From Neodiprion pinetum (Eukaryota > Arthropoda > Insecta > Hymenoptera > Diprionidae): a stretch of DNA of 64,000 nucleotides. Position 1 is the stretch's first letter, and every line of letters starts with the position of its first letter. Position numbers and translations under genes: made by a program. The notes beneath the pieces were generated by a model. That model was not told the origin of the DNA. It made no database searches and saw only the letters and a program-made list of their open reading frames with translations. Of the stretch, positions 1 through 13,822 are shown piece by piece. The DNA lies in the NCBI RefSeq assembly GCF_021155775.2, contig NC_060234.1, positions 29,695,026 through 29,759,025 on the forward strand. Reading direction: 5' to 3'.

Positions 1-419
1 ATTTTCTTATCGCGCCCAAGTATAACTGGATTTACGAATGAACAATACATAGAGCTCGAAACTGATTTTCATGTCACATTCACACGACTCTATAGAAGTG
101 GTGGTCCATATCTAATCGCTGAAATTGTTACGTTTAAAGAACGGAAGCGACAGAGCGATACGCGTCTACTCCCGCTGATTCGTCTCGTACTGTTTAAATG
201 GAATCGTAATTATGCTTCTTAATAATCTAACGTGTATAAAAGTAATATGTAAAAATTCTGGAGTAATTACTACTGCCCATTATGATAACAAAATAATTTT
301 TCAATTGAATACATTCTTTTGGTACCACAAATATTAGAAATTTTTTGTTTTCTGCATGCTACGACTTAGGTGGGAATGAAACGGTAGATGTATGTAGTCC
401 GAAATATTTTTAAATTCAT

Positions 420-425
420 TTTATT
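420..425 (-). promoter_or_regulatory. candidate polyadenylation signal of CCT4
   Basis: AATAAA on the minus strand, about 340 nt beyond the CCT4 stop codon. It is the only canonical hexamer I noticed in the short flank available. The hexamer is seen; its use is inferred. Confidence 0.35.
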
Positions 426-761
426 ATATAATCTCATATGAATACAAGAAGTGCATAAGAGTGAAGCATTTAACGTAGCTTTAGTTGGAATAAGAGAATC
501 GACTCCAAGACGTAGATCCTCAGTAATATGTCGAACGTCAACGTATCGATATCGATTAATAATGAATTGTGTAAAGCGTTATTCTCGGGAAAAGCCAATG
601 CAATGGTATGGTAAAATCTGTAATTAGAAGAGAAAGAAACAACCAAAGTCTTTTTTCTCCAGATTCAAACGAACGAATAAAAAGTTACTTTACGAGCATT
701 GTGATACATTGCACTTACAATGCTGATGAACATATCGCGCAATCATGTTAAGGCTAACAGT

Positions 762-3700
762 TTACTGCATGGTATTAATGATATCGTCGATCTTCAATAT
801 ACTACGGACAGTCTCCGAAGCCAAGGTAATGGCGCTGGTCGAAACAAGAAGAGGTTGAACGACGTTTTCTTCCCAAATATTCGTTATTGCGCCCTTGCGA
901 ACATTAATTCCTGCCAATGTTTCACCCTGAGCATGCCTGTTGCGAAGCTCAGTGACAGTGGCGATTGAGTTAAGACCTGCGTTCTCTGCTAAGGTTGACG
1001 GAATCACCTACAATATAGAAAGATGAAAATAGTATTATTAAAAAATTTGATGTACTTTTATCAGAGTCTGTCAAGTACTGTATTGGCCCGAGTATAAGTC
1101 AAGGTTTTTAATAACCGACTTTACCCTCAAAAATTGTACTCGACTTATATTCGGAACTTTTTAGGGGATTGCACGATCAATAGGAAACTCCCTCATCGTC
1201 CGATAATCGTAATATTTTAGCAATGCAATGCATATTCGTGCACTGCGCGTGCGCGCCTAATCTCGAAGATCAAAACTTCAACTTCAAATTTTTCAAAGCA
1301 TTAGTCTGAAGTGGGGATAAACAAATTGTTAATTATACTTTTCGTGCGTACAATAAAGCTGCTAATTGAAATATACCTGAAGAAATGGCTAATTTTGTTT
1401 GACTCAAGTTCAATTTATTTTATGCATTTAAAAAAAACTGCATTATAAATAAATATCCACCTGTGATACTAGGTAATTTGCTTCTGAAATTCAAATTATA
1501 TTCGGTTCCAAAATAAAAAACTTTGTAAATCAGAGGTCAAAAATTAGGGGTCGACTTATATTCGAATCAATAGAATTATTTCAACAAACCTCAAGGGCGT
1601 TAGCAAACGCTCTGAAGCAGTAGGCGTCTGTCCCACCGATCGTCTGGGCATAAGCAGCAAGTTTGAGAGCTAATTCAGTTTCCGGTGCTCCGCCACCTGC
1701 AAGGAGTGCTTGCTGTTTGACCAGGCAACGAACTACGCACAATGCGTCATGCAGAGATCGAGCAGCCTCTTCCAGCACCAGTTTATTGCTGCCTCTAACT
1801 AATACGGTAACTGTACGACCTGGATTTTGGATTCCACTAATCTGAAATAAAACCACGCAACATGTAAGCACGTAATTTTTAGCAAGTATTTACTATCAGA
1901 AATTTAAATTAACTTTTGTAAACAGGTTTCACAAGGAAGTCTTGACCAGAAAGCTTACCTTGACAAATTTCGAACTTCCAGTTTGAATTTCTTCGCAAGT
2001 ATCTGCACTCACTAGGTTCTCAGGTGTAAAATGATCAAGCGAGGCGATTGGCCTGCAGCCCAACGTCTTACAAACGTAAGGAATGTCCTCTCGTTCGACA
2101 TCTTTTATAACCATTACTTTGATCTTGTCGAGGAAATGGATGGCAAGATCGCTTATAGCATCTCGAAGAATCGATTTTTGCACAAGAAGTACGTTGCAAC
2201 CGCTCTTTTTTATTTGCTTAACAATATTCAAGATATATGCACGCTCTTCTTTCAGCACACGGTCCATTGCAGAATAATCTGATACAATAACGTTGTGGTC
2301 CATCTGTAAATTATTATTCAATTTGTTCACTCTTATTTAAATAGTCGAACTGTAACAGATTTAGACGGAGTTAGTCATCATTTAATAGTAATTACAGAGT
2401 GTAATAATTAAACTCCTTAGCTGATGTGACTTACGTCGGTCTTTGGTGGTGAAATGCAGAACTGAATTAGACCGATCCTAGCTTTATCGATTCGCTTTGG
2501 CCCATTGACGTTACATGATTTTTGCGTGAACACTAATCCCTGAATGAGTTCCGTGTCCTCAGTTGTACCACCGAGTTTTTTGATGACTTTGATGTCCTAT
2601 CAACATAGTTCAGGAAACTTAGCACCCTGTTATATAAATCCAACAAAGATCCAATTAAGATGTGTATAAAAATGAATTACTTACTTTCAAATCGACAGCA
2701 GCTTCCATTCCTGGTTCGGTAATTTTTAGAACTGCTGTTACAGCCAATGGCGCGAGATAACTTGATTGTTGAGAAACTACCTAAAAATTCGAAACAAGAT
2801 ACAGTATATATAAAACTTGCAAGAATCTTATTACTTGTAATTGATGTCAGCATAATGAAGTGAATTTCGAAACTACCTTCGAGTTCAAAGAGGTTGCAGC
2901 ACTTTTGATCAATGCCACACGGTCAGTTAATTCTATAGGGTGAGAAATTTCCTTTAAAATTTCAACTGCTTTCAAAGCTGCCTTTTGGAAAGCATCGCTT
3001 ATCGAAGTTGGATGAATTCCTTTATGCAATAGTCGTTCAGCAGCCTCTAGTAGTGCACCAGCAATTATTACGACGCTCGTAGTGCCGTCCCCAGCTTCGG
3101 TATCCTGAGCCCTGGACAATTCTACCAACTGAAGGAGGAAAAAAAAATTCAAATCATTGCTCATGCTGTGTCTTTCACCAACAGAAAGGTATTTTAGGAA
3201 ATTCATTCAACTAACCATTTTGGCTGCAGGATGTACCACATTCATTTGTTTTAAAATCGTTGCACCATCATTGGTAATTGTGACTTCACCGTTACCAGCT
3301 TGGATCTGTAACACAAAATTTCATGCAATAATTACCAACTAATTTTTATTCTTGCTTTATTGGATAATTTTGTTTATTCTTTTTACTTTTTGTCGTTACT
3401 TTACACATACCATTTTGTCCATACCACGTGGACCCAGACTCGTGCGGATGGCATCACTCACAGCTGAAGCATCATAACATAGTTATAATTAGTTCAACAG
3501 GCACATAATTCGAACATAATATTTTTGAAGGCATGATACAGTTTGATTGTATTTTTTCATAGCCAGATATTATTAATGACTAACGAGTTCTTTCGATAAA
3601 CTTGAAATCTTTCATTATAGTAGAAATACTATTCGCAATCACAAAAGTGTTGATCAAATCAATAGTTTATTTGCACTGATAACTTAAAAATTCATAACTT

Positions 3701-4671
3701 TAGCAACAAGGATGATTGGACCTAGTTAATAAATCATTTGATAACTTTCAGAAATCAAGTTATGTACAAAAAAAATCCAGAGCTATGTCAACCAAATATT
3801 TTAATCATTAGGTTTAATTTCAAGAACAGGAGAAAGCGATTATTTAATTTGAAGTTGACATAATTTAAAAAATTTGAAAAACAGAATATTAGAACGAATA
3901 CAAATTAATTTCCCACGCATAAACAATGAAGAATCTTTTTAGCAAGCTTGTTCTAATAAAAATTTTCTATGTGAATTCATTCCTACAATAATGACAAAAA
4001 AAACTTGGCCATTGAAGAACCAATATGTATTGTTGAAACTTCAAAAATATGATCCAAAATTAAATAAATGCATTCACACGTTATACCTTCTTACAGTAAT
4101 TTTACATAAAGATGACACAAAAATGAGATGACGTTTATCAATACAAGTTTTTTGATACGGTGTAATTCGATTAAATCAGTGATGAGACAAAAAAAAAGGC
4201 ATATTTTCTCAATTTAGCGGAACGGGCGTGTGTTATTTTGTAGGTTAGGTTAAATTAGATTCAAGATTTGCGGAAAAAGTAAGACGAAGGAGAATTTGGA
4301 AAAATGTTGATACGAAATTTCTAGGATTTAAATTTAAAACCGATGAAATTTTTTTCAAATCCCATCATCTTACAGATACTGTGAAATGATTATCTGAAAC
4401 GGAGTGTGGTTGAAGAGGCTGTAAAGTCACGCGTGGGCTCCGCGACTTATGTCCATAAATGGTGATGTCATGATGAAGAGATCAGTTTATGGGAATTTGG
4501 ATATTAGTGATTGATATTCTTTCTGTTTATTTGAGCACTAGAAAATATAATTTTTGACACACCTTTAGCCGCGTTGATGTTGCTGGCACGAATATCGGCT
4601 GGTTTGCTTTTATCTTTATAAGCCTGACCAAGGGCGCGTCGCCCGTCGCCGGCAGCCGTGATTCCGGTCAT
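762..4671 (-). CDS. CCT4: T-complex protein 1 subunit delta (CCT4), complete, 9 coding exons
   Basis: Subunit delta of the cytosolic TRiC/CCT chaperonin, which folds actin, tubulin and other substrates in an ATP-driven double ring. Exons on the minus strand: 4671-4563, 3463-3411, 3305-3216, 3128-2877, 2780-2685, 2596-2435, 2303-1959, 1841-1590, 1007-762. All junctions are GT-AG; exon 1 ends in phase 1 and the other junctions are phase 0. They join to 1605 nt, 534 aa, against about 539 in human CCT4. The ATG at 4671-4669 begins MTGITAAGDGRRALG; the TAA is at 764-762. Group II chaperonin motifs are intact: NDGATILK from residue 66, nucleotide-binding GDGTTS from 97, and GGGAPE at 418-423, followed by the CCT4-type ending SILKIDDIINTMQ. 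Identity to the human subunit is high throughout (recalled comparison, not computed). It is divergently oriented from rhophilin, with about 5 kb between them. No damage is seen. Confidence 0.97.
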
Positions 4672-7600
4672 TTTTATGCTTTATTCGAAGTTAATTTTTG
4701 AAATTAAAGATTTTATGATCACTGCGAGACAGCTACAGACGTAAATCGAAGCCACGCTAAGTCCGTATTTATAGGGCGAATACTGTACTTCAGTAATAAA
4801 TAACTTTTAAGTGGGACGAAGAATACTTTCAGAAACACGAGGGACGTACTGCGAGAAGGTTCTGTTTCCAACAATGAAAGTTTTCCGTGGCCTCATGCAG
4901 CGGACTCGGAGATGAATTTTGGAACAGCGATTGCAGTTTGTCAGGGTACCAGTAGAGAGCGGTGCATGACGAACGATGAAGAAATTGTTTAAAAATTCAT
5001 TCGTACCTTACAGTTTCTGCCATTAGATGACTCTGGTGATGCCGACCACATAGAACGCGCGAACATTGAAACGAGACTGCAATAATCATGTTCGTTCGGA
5101 TTTTAAGAATTTACAAATATCATAAGTCAGCTCTGTTCAAATATGCCTTCTATGATATTGAAATGGAAACTTTGTATTGCGTATATTGGAAACGTCTAAT
5201 CGAAATTGATAGAAAGTGTTTAATGTAAATTTAACGATCATGAGACCTGTACCAAATACCAGAAAGTCGTTACAATAATAAAAAAAAAAACTACGTCCTG
5301 GCTCTGGAGCCATAGGGTAGCCATAATTTCTTCAAACTATTAGTTGAAAATTATGCAACACCTGACACAGGCGTGCTAGATTCGTACTGAAGTAGCTTCT
5401 GAAATTCATGCTCGACCCTGATATTTATCATTTAAATTGATCATCGTTGCAACAAATGTGCCAGATGTTATACTCGTTTTCATTCCGATCACAAATGATT
5501 TATTATACGCCTGAATGACACAAGGACACTGATCCCGAGCTTTAATCTTGCACGCTGTGCGAGAGATGAACGCCCAATTTTATATTTGCTCACCGCTGTT
5601 GCTCGATTACAATCTTGTCATGTATCGTTGCCCAGATGTTGCGTCAAGGATAAAGCACTGACATAACGTGACCAATTTTTTTTTTACTCAGAAATACACG
5701 GAATACTTGCTCACAAGCGAATCATTTATCTGTGCGTACAGGATACTAAATTTAACGCCACTCGAGATTACCCTCCTCTACAAACTTTTGAGGACTGATT
5801 AGAATTTCTATTCTCCGTTTTTAATAGGATAAAATTCAAGTTACTTCAGAAAGATATAGGTAATAATTGCGCTTACGATTCGGATCAATGATTTGTTGGT
5901 GGAATGTATCAATCGCTTTGAATTCTTTTTTATTATTTTTTTTTTTTTGTGTTGACAGGTGGACGAAAAATCTTTTACTACAACTGAGCAGAAATGTCCC
6001 GTATTCAATTTGTCGGAAACTAGCCGATGTGAAGTGAACTGGGCAAATTTACACATATAATCAGCAATAATGATTTTTACGTCTGTAGAAATTGTTAATT
6101 ACTCGTTGAAAAGCGTATCTGGGTAGCTTGTTGCGTTCCATACATGGAGTGTGACTTGACTGTATATCGACGACGAATCAGGGAATCAAATCAGGTTTCA
6201 CTGTAAAGAACCTGCATTGGTAATCCACTACCGAGTAATCCAAGTAACATAATCAATTTTCAAAGCACGTTCAATTGACCTTCAGATTGCTATCATCAAA
6301 GTATGGAGGATCGAAATGCCCCAAGAAGGAAATTGAAAGATCCGGCTGCGCCACAGCTGATTCCGGATGCGGGGGGCAAACAAGAGCGAGTCTTCAGCCA
6401 GTGAATGTGAGCAATGCCTGCATGAATCAACGAAGCCAAGATACAACAAAAGGTGGGTTTGTCGTTATCTGACAATTAAGGGCCGAATATTGAACAATTT
6501 ATGTTGCGCTCAGGAATGCAATTTCTGTTTGTAATGCTGATCCATGACGCGTGATTTAGAATTATTATTGCTCAGCGGTATAGATAATGGTTGCGTAGAT
6601 CGCGTCACGCGACATACATAGCTAATTGTGTATGCAATGAGAATCCAAGGACTCTGGCGAGGAAAAACCATTAAAAATAATGTGTGCACTCGGTTTTGTA
6701 CCACATACAGTGCGATTGGACTTCAAGGAATTATTTTAGAACGTACTATCTGCTTTTCTGCATATGCGTACTATCCTGCAGTTAGAAGGTAGTGTTTTGA
6801 TCCTTTAACAATAGTATAATAAGCATCAAAGGTTAAGCAAGTAACAGGGTTTTTGAGTTTTCACAAATCTCAATATATGTATATTACAACTGGTACAACA
6901 AAGTATAAACGTAATGCGATATTTAAAAATGCCAACAGTATTTACGTGTGAAGTTTTCGATCAGCAAACAGCTTTTGGTGATTCGGTACGAAAATTCATT
7001 ATCTTCTGTTACAGAAAGTCAAAATAAATTCAGAATATGTGGATATGCAGTTTTTTTTTTTTTTTTTTTTTTTTTAGAATAAGGAAAACTGTCGCAAGAG
7101 GAAATGAATTGAATACGTTGAGAATCAAAAATGGAATACCAAAGTACACCGTGTGATTTAACAATCGGCTCGATTCGTGTTACGAGCATTAATGCAAGCC
7201 GCTTTAAGGAAAGATACTCACGTACCCTTCTGAAATAACTTAACGTTTTTCAGTTTCACATCATGCATCGCATCGGCTGAAACTTGTTTGACTTCACATG
7301 TAAATTCTTATCTTTTATCAAGCACGTTAAATCAATTCTGACTTACAACCTTAATGCGTACATAGGTATAATACGAGTCGTAAACTACGATGAAAGATGC
7401 CAGGAATATGCCATTGAACATCGTAATTCTTAATCTCACGTAGCGCAATAGAAATGAGTTATATAAGTATTAACTTGAACAAAATCGGAATATATTTGTT
7501 TGTTTGCCATTTAAAATTTCGATGCCAATGAATCTTCGCAAGTTTTTTCGGAGCATCGTCAACGAACGATTCAGCCTAGTTCCTGGCGCGGTAGCCTGGT

Positions 7601-9480
7601 TCGTGTTCCATAAAATGTTAACATCTGCGAAAACAAATGATTTCAATTCATCACAGTAGGTATAGGTATAACATACGCAATACTCATGCATTGTGGCTCC
7701 GCAGAATGTTTTCCGGTAACCATTATATTGCGATCAAGCTAAAGAATTCTAGTCAAACATGGTTTATTAACAGGATTTTATTATTGTTACCCTGCAAGAT
7801 TTTTACGCCTTCATCTTCGGCGGCATTCCTGACGTTAGATTACCGAGCATGTATGTTGCTACATTTCTACGTTATCAGCGTAAGTAAAAGCCGTGCTCAG
7901 TCCGTGTCGCTAGCGTTATGCACTTATTACGCAGCAGCTGGTACAAAACAGTCTCCAGTCGGCGGGAAAACACTTACTTTTGCCGTTATCGGGTTGATGT
8001 GTAAGGTGTACACAGTAAGTGATCATAGTCTAAACGGTTACTTGCCATAACATTTACAATTGACTTCATTTTAAGTTTCTTCACTTTTATGGTCAGGCTT
8101 TGGTCTAGAATATGGCTTGCGCATGAACGTAACCGGCTTACATGTTTCAGAGGTACAAGTGTGAATTATTTTTTAATACAGCTGATTCTCGGCAGATGCC
8201 AGGAAAATGTTTTGCGAAAGTTTCTGAAGGGTGTTTCACATAAGATAAAAGCTTTTCGTTTCATTTTTTTTTTTTTTTGCATCCTTCCCGCTTTGCCAGT
8301 CGGACGCACTCGTTTGTGAGGCGAACACGAGTTTCACCGGCGATACGTTGTACATATATTTTCAGGGATAACACATCGCATCGACTGCTATTTCAGTGAG
8401 TCATTTTTACCTCACTCAAGTGAATTGTTCGCATTGCAATGCAATAACATGTCAATAGTGCATTTGTTCGTCGATACTACCAGATCAACTAAACTTGCAA
8501 CTTTTGAGTGTTCATTAAAAAGCATGGAAAATGTTTGTAAGAATTCAGTGGATTAGTTTCTTCGCGAAGGCGATTTCCCCAGTGAATTGGCATTTTATTT
8601 AACCCGAGATCAAGCGTACGCGGCATGAACGTAATTATTTAACAGAAAAATTCCAGATGACTATACAGATTATTCATTTTCTCGAGGTACTAAGGTCGTT
8701 TTAATCCTCATCTTATAGGCGGACGAATCTACGTGTTGAGAGCAGGAATTGCTTATCTTCATAAATGTCGAGATCACCGGTTCTACATGAGTACAGAGCA
8801 GTCTAAGTGCGGTGATTGAAAGCGTAGCCGTCTGAGACTATTCTCCGTGCCGCAGTACCATATATGTTAGAATAAGCGCACCAATCCAAAGTCTGAAGCT
8901 CAAGTTGTTATACGCAGGATATCTTCATAGAAGAACAAACATTCTCTCATTAATGGTCGAATTAGAACGCCTCGAAATTAGAATTGCATATCGGTAACAA
9001 TATCATAGTTACTCAAACAAGTTTAATCCGTTCCAGTCCGTTACGGTCAGCTGGTGGACCAGTAGCCGAATTCCACCGGTGACTGTAAACTCGCAGTAGT
9101 CCAAAATGAAACGCGAGTCCGAACCTCATCCCTGAGGAAAAACAGAAACCTTTCGACCCGACGATTATCTCAAGGATTTCAATGAGGACCCGTCCAGTGC
9201 TTGACGGTTACTCGGGCTTTTAAAAAGTTATCACGGCGGCGGTGGCTGATAAGGAGGACTCCGTTCCACTACGGAGTAGAAGATTCGAATCTCCGGTAGG
9301 CTTTAGAGGAGCGTGGACTTCGGTATAAGCCGGTTTCTAGGGTTTCTAGTAAACCGACGAATAATATCTTTCCTCCACCCACGACAACCGCAAGGCGAGG
9401 CGACGCGGCTAAAGCGGCGCCCGTTTTGCCGTTGGGATTCAAACCGCGGCCGCGTGTGTTCGAAACGCTATACTCCGTGC
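4672..9480. other. intergenic region between CCT4 and rhophilin
   Basis: CCT4 and rhophilin point away from each other across this 4.8 kb. The first few hundred bases must hold the CCT4 promoter and 5' UTR. No conserved protein, RNA gene or transposon could be recognised. Open frames here are short and low in complexity. A 25-T tract lies at 7051-7075. The GC and CpG content rises visibly from about 9050 towards the first rhophilin exon. Confidence 0.5.
7051..7075. repeat. poly-T tract (25 T)
   Basis: Uninterrupted run of 25 T. It could be a microsatellite or the poly-A tail of an old minus-strand retroposed copy, but no retroelement body or target-site duplication was recognised next to it. 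Confidence 0.9.
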
Positions 9481-9581
9481 CTCCTCGCCGGTTTATAGTG
9501 GTATTTATCGTACCTGTGCAGCCGAGCCGAGTGGTAAGGTACTATACAGTCGGCGTTCTACCTGCCGCTGACATTCTGTGG

Positions 9582-9589
9582 TGACGTCA
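9582..9589. promoter_or_regulatory. perfect CRE octamer TGACGTCA upstream of rhophilin first exon A
   Basis: Palindromic consensus site for CREB/ATF-type bZIP factors, in the GC-rich segment about 0.9 kb upstream of the ATG at 10481. The sequence is seen; binding is inferred. Confidence 0.4.
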
Positions 9590-10469
9590 CAAAGATAGTA
9601 CACCAACACACCGGACTCCCCGGTCGTCTGCTGCGTGACGTACCAACTTCAGTTGGGCACAACGCTTACTACACTCACCCACAAACATTCGAGCCGCCGA
9701 CAGCCTCGACCTGGACGGTGACATTGCGCTACGGTTGATTTGAGGGAGAAACGATACCGATTCAAGGGAAAATTCACAGTTTCGAGAGTCTGCCAGTTCG
9801 GTGGCCGAGCGGCGCGCAGTCTGGCCACGAATTTTGACGGGGGTGCGAGTGTAATATCGGGCGATTATACGGCTTAGCATCGTGGATAATATAACGAAAG
9901 AAGTGAATAGAGTACAGTGAGTGAAGAGGTGAACGGATAAAAAACGTGTCTTGCGTAAAGCCTATTGGCGTTTAAAACTAGTGTGATAACGTTTTGGATA
10001 CGCATTATAAGGAATAAAAAATTTCGAATCAGGCAAAAGGGAGGAGTTGACGATAAAGATGATGATAAATGTCATGCAAGGAGCAACGCGACGATATTGA
10101 GTGTCGAAACACTGCGTGGTGTGCAGCAGGTAAAAAAGTTCGGGTTCGTTTTTTCAACCGCGATACTGCAGTCCTTTTTCTTGAATAAATTTTGATTAAA
10201 TTGGGGTGAATTTAACGGACAAATGTAGCAGCTGGGCGTCTCTGCAGCATACTTGCATATTCACGACACTCCAGGCATTTGCATTTGCATTTGGTAACAC
10301 TTCGGGCCGAGTGATTGAATCGAATTTTGGTATTTCTGTGCGGTGTTTACAAGTGACGCAAACCAACGACCGATTTGTTTCAAAATATTTTTTCGTCTTG
10401 GTTCAACGAGTGGTGACCGCCTTCCACTTGTGACCTACTCACGTTCGCCGCTTGGTCATCGATGGTATA

Positions 10470-10481
10470 ATGAGAACATAA
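10470..10481 (+). promoter_or_regulatory. minimal upstream ORF overlapping the exon A start codon
   Basis: ATG AGA ACA TAA, a three-residue upstream ORF. The last A of its stop is the first A of the rhophilin exon A start codon (TAATG overlap). Such a layout can cause termination-reinitiation or dampen translation. It matters only if exon A is really transcribed through this point. Confidence 0.45.
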
Positions 10482-10543
10482 TGAATATCCCCATAGTATC
10501 TGGAGACATCGACGACGATGGTTACAAGCCCAAGTTCATCCGG
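10481..10543 (+). CDS. rhophilin candidate first coding exon A
   Basis: Short coding exon beginning MNIPIVSGDIDDDGYKPK and ending in CGG before a consensus donor GTAAGT at 10544. It carries 21 codons and ends in phase 0, exactly the phase needed to join the first shared rhophilin exon at 44364. Upstream lies a GC-rich, promoter-like stretch (about 9050-10470) without further ATGs in this frame back to at least 10343. The acidic IDDDG segment has no recognised domain, so it would only change the N-terminal extension ahead of HR1. The intron to 44364 would be 33.8 kb. No other plus-strand gene seen nearer could use this donor. Assignment to rhophilin rests on strand, phase and lack of alternatives, not on homology. 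Confidence 0.6.
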
Positions 10544-11375
10544 GTAAGTTTTTCACATCACACACATACTACTGATCAATAAAAATTTTCCGTTAGCTAC
10601 GTAATTCCATAATGTCAATGGAACCTGTAATAAACTCTGCTTGGATAGTGCGACTTAAGTTTTCAAGCTGGAATTGGCTGCTTTCACGTGCTAAACTAAT
10701 ACGTGCTAACGATGCCTACGACATTGTCCTGATTGAGTCAAGATAATGAATTTAATTTGAAATAAATGAATAGAAATCGCTATTTTGTGGTGAATTGTTA
10801 TTCTATCGTTTCACTGGAGCTCCATCTCACAACTACATCGAATGTTATTCGTTAAGCTACAAAACACCCAGCATACCAATAGTGTGAACATAGTCGGTTA
10901 CTCACAAGCAGATCCAATGGCTAAGAGTGTACCGGTCAGGTTAATTTTTGTGAGCATGATCATGAATTCCAGAAGATATTCGTAATTTCTTGACAACAGC
11001 GAATCATAAATCGTCTCGAAACTTAGTATACTTTGATAAATTGATGCGCATATAAATCTAGGTACTATGACGACTGTGACGATGAAATTTCCAAGTAAAA
11101 TTCCTCTTATCATCGTTACATATGAAAAGAAAAATATTGCTTACGAATTAAGTGGTTGTATACGATTACGCAAATTCAAAACCTCGCGATAAATTATTTA
11201 CAATTACGTTACATAATATTTCAACGATATGCTGTACAGTTTGCGAGGAATTGAATACGAGAATGAATGATTATTCAAAAAATTACTATTATATGTATCG
11301 AGGTGAGCTGCTAGAGTTGTGTATGTGTAATTGCGGGACAGTGGGCAGTTGTTTACGTGAATGTTGACGCTTCGT

Positions 11376-11383
11376 TGACGTCA
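11376..11383. promoter_or_regulatory. perfect CRE octamer TGACGTCA
   Basis: Second of four identical palindromic octamers between 9.58 and 19.01 kb. It is intronic relative to first exon A. Confidence 0.3.
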
Positions 11384-11976
11384 GTTAAAAACAATTCCGT
11401 CAGCAGCAGCAATTACTGATCACCTGTATACGTTTTCCGGTTATCTACGGTGAATCCAGATTCATACCAAGAATGCCTAGACGTGGCATTGATCTATCAT
11501 TCGGCAAGGTTCAACCATCAAAACTTGAATACATTTTATACAATTACTACTGACGTTATACCGCGAAGACCCTGAGTACATTCGCGATGTATTCACCTTG
11601 ATCAATTACATTACGCTTATCAAAATTTGATTGGCCTTTACCCGGCGTTGTTAAAATGTTTAATATTAGTATGCTATCAAAAGAACAATACAATTCCGAT
11701 TCAGTATAGTCCAACTTTCAGAACTTGGCTCTTTAATTGTGCTGGATGATAGGCGTCTATTACATATAAACAGCTAATAGAAGTACAGAAAAAAATTCAC
11801 AAGTATCAGCAGCAAGTCATAGTAAATGTATAAACACAAGAAATCCAATCAACGTCGTAGAGACCGACTATTACTAAGATTAAATCTTCTCAAAACAGTA
11901 AGTCGTATCCCAAGTTCTACTCCAAATTCAATCACTGCAATGCACGGTCGATGTTTGATTAATTTTTTTCATTAAC

Positions 11977-11995
11977 TAATAATAATAATAATAAT
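11977..11995. repeat. (TAA)n microsatellite
   Basis: Six TAA units followed by AT-rich sequence. Confidence 0.85.
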
Positions 11996-13814
11996 GAATA
12001 AAAATAATAAGTTAGACTGCAGAGATTTGATACAAATACATATGAAAGGGTATAAGAGTGAAGGTGTACGGATTTTTCCGAGAACTCATATCGAGTCAAT
12101 TGAGTCGCAGAATGAGAGATACGTCGATTGCTGGGACTGTAAATTACCACGGCAAAGTTCGTTGTAGTTGTGGCTCCTCTGGGGTTTTGTCCCTGTGTCT
12201 ATTTACACGGTTTTACGTAACGCTTATGCAATTACCCCAGAGTCTGCGTACCACGCGTAGTCTACAGGTATGCATGTACATAGTTACATACACCATCAGC
12301 TCTGCATCGCAATTCGGAGTACAACTGAGGTAAAAAAAATGCACGAAAGTCATTTTTACGCGTGTATAAACAGTTGATCAAATGTGAATACCGTTTGTTC
12401 AGTTGTTGCCGTTGCGTGTTAATGAGGCCATTCCGACTACCAACTTACACACACTTATTGTTAGTAATATATCTGTGTTAACGCTAATGTGTAACATTAA
12501 AGGACAAACTCCAAAATGCAAAGTGAAATATCTAAATTCCATCAAGATCAGGACGACAAAAGTTTTGTACCGTGTTGCTAGTTTTGCTTGTAGAACTTAA
12601 CGGCAAAATACGTTATCAAAATTCATTTAGTCCAATCTTGGAAATTAACGGCATTAGAATACGCATGGTCAAAATCACGCACGGAAATGGCGATAGTATA
12701 TATTAAATTAAACGAAAGATAGAACTCGTACAGAATGTGAAAACCAGAACGACCTCGCTTTCAAAAGAGTTCGAGCGTGAGAAGAGGCTGCAGACGTGAA
12801 AATGGGTGGCTATAATGGGTGTCTGTTCCTCTGCTCTCCAGGTACACGGTATACATCCAAGTGCACATAAAAATGGCTATATAATACATGCATACGGGTA
12901 TAGGTATATATAGCCAAGGGTCGAGACGCGTTTGTGTTTCTCCGAGGAGAATCCGCCTCTCGCGAACAATGGTTAAAGTGGTTCAGTTTCCACAATTCTT
13001 CTGGTCGCGTTTCTCAACAACTTCTCTTTTGATGTTCCTAGGCCACTTCTTCAAGTGTCATTTTACTTCTCAGCTTGCTTCATCGAAAACGTACTTTACT
13101 TCAATTTACCATTCTCCGAGTGGGATAGTTGTTCACAAAAGTCCGATTGTTTCTATCAGTCCAGTTTTTCGCTAACTATCGAAATTATCTCACGATTAAT
13201 CCTAATCTTGTTGCTGCTAATTGGATCTTGCTCCGGTCGAAACCTTGTGGAAGTTATTATACCCACGCAAAAATGGCTTCCTTGGTCACGATACTTCGAT
13301 CGGATCTTGCTATTTCGCAGCTCGTGAGTAGAACACGCCAAAATTTTGGTCCTACAGTTATTTAGTACTTATACCGGACTTCTATTCGACAAAATCCGCA
13401 ATACACGAAAGTTAAAGCTTCAAAATGTTAACGGAACTTGACTATCTTGACAAAGTGAAAGCGACAAAACTTGCAGCCGATATCATCTTCACGGCTTCGA
13501 TTCTACCTTTCATTGTTTCACCTACCTTTTCAGGTATTTACCTTCATCTTTTCGTCTGCAGGTATAAATACTGTTCGGAATTTATTTTTATTTTTATGAA
13601 TATTTACTGGGGACAGTGCAAAGTTGGAGATTGATAGGCTTATTTTCAATCCCGAACGGAATTCGCAAATACTTGACGGTCCTCTCTGTCCAACGAATAC
13701 CTGCCGATGCATGGTTTACAGTAGGTACCAATTATTTATGGAACCCGAGGTGTGGGTGCGCCTATGACGGGTCGAAGGAACTACCTGCCGTTAATACTGA
13801 GGTCCAAGGGGACG

Positions 13815-13822
13815 TGACGTCA
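13815..13822. promoter_or_regulatory. perfect CRE octamer TGACGTCA
   Basis: Third of the four identical palindromic octamers, inside a GC-rich patch (about 13730-13870). Confidence 0.3.

Noticed and set aside
7637..8050. 137-codon plus-strand frame in the intergenic region
   Set aside because: No recognisable domain, no splice or promoter context, and composition typical of random AT-rich sequence.
9240..9310. tRNA-like B-box resemblance around the GATTCGAATC sequence
   Set aside because: No matching A box, acceptor stem or anticodon arm could be drawn around it.
10343..10480. N-terminal extension of rhophilin exon A back to 10343
   Set aside because: The extension would start with GTG, and no ATG occurs in frame before 10481.
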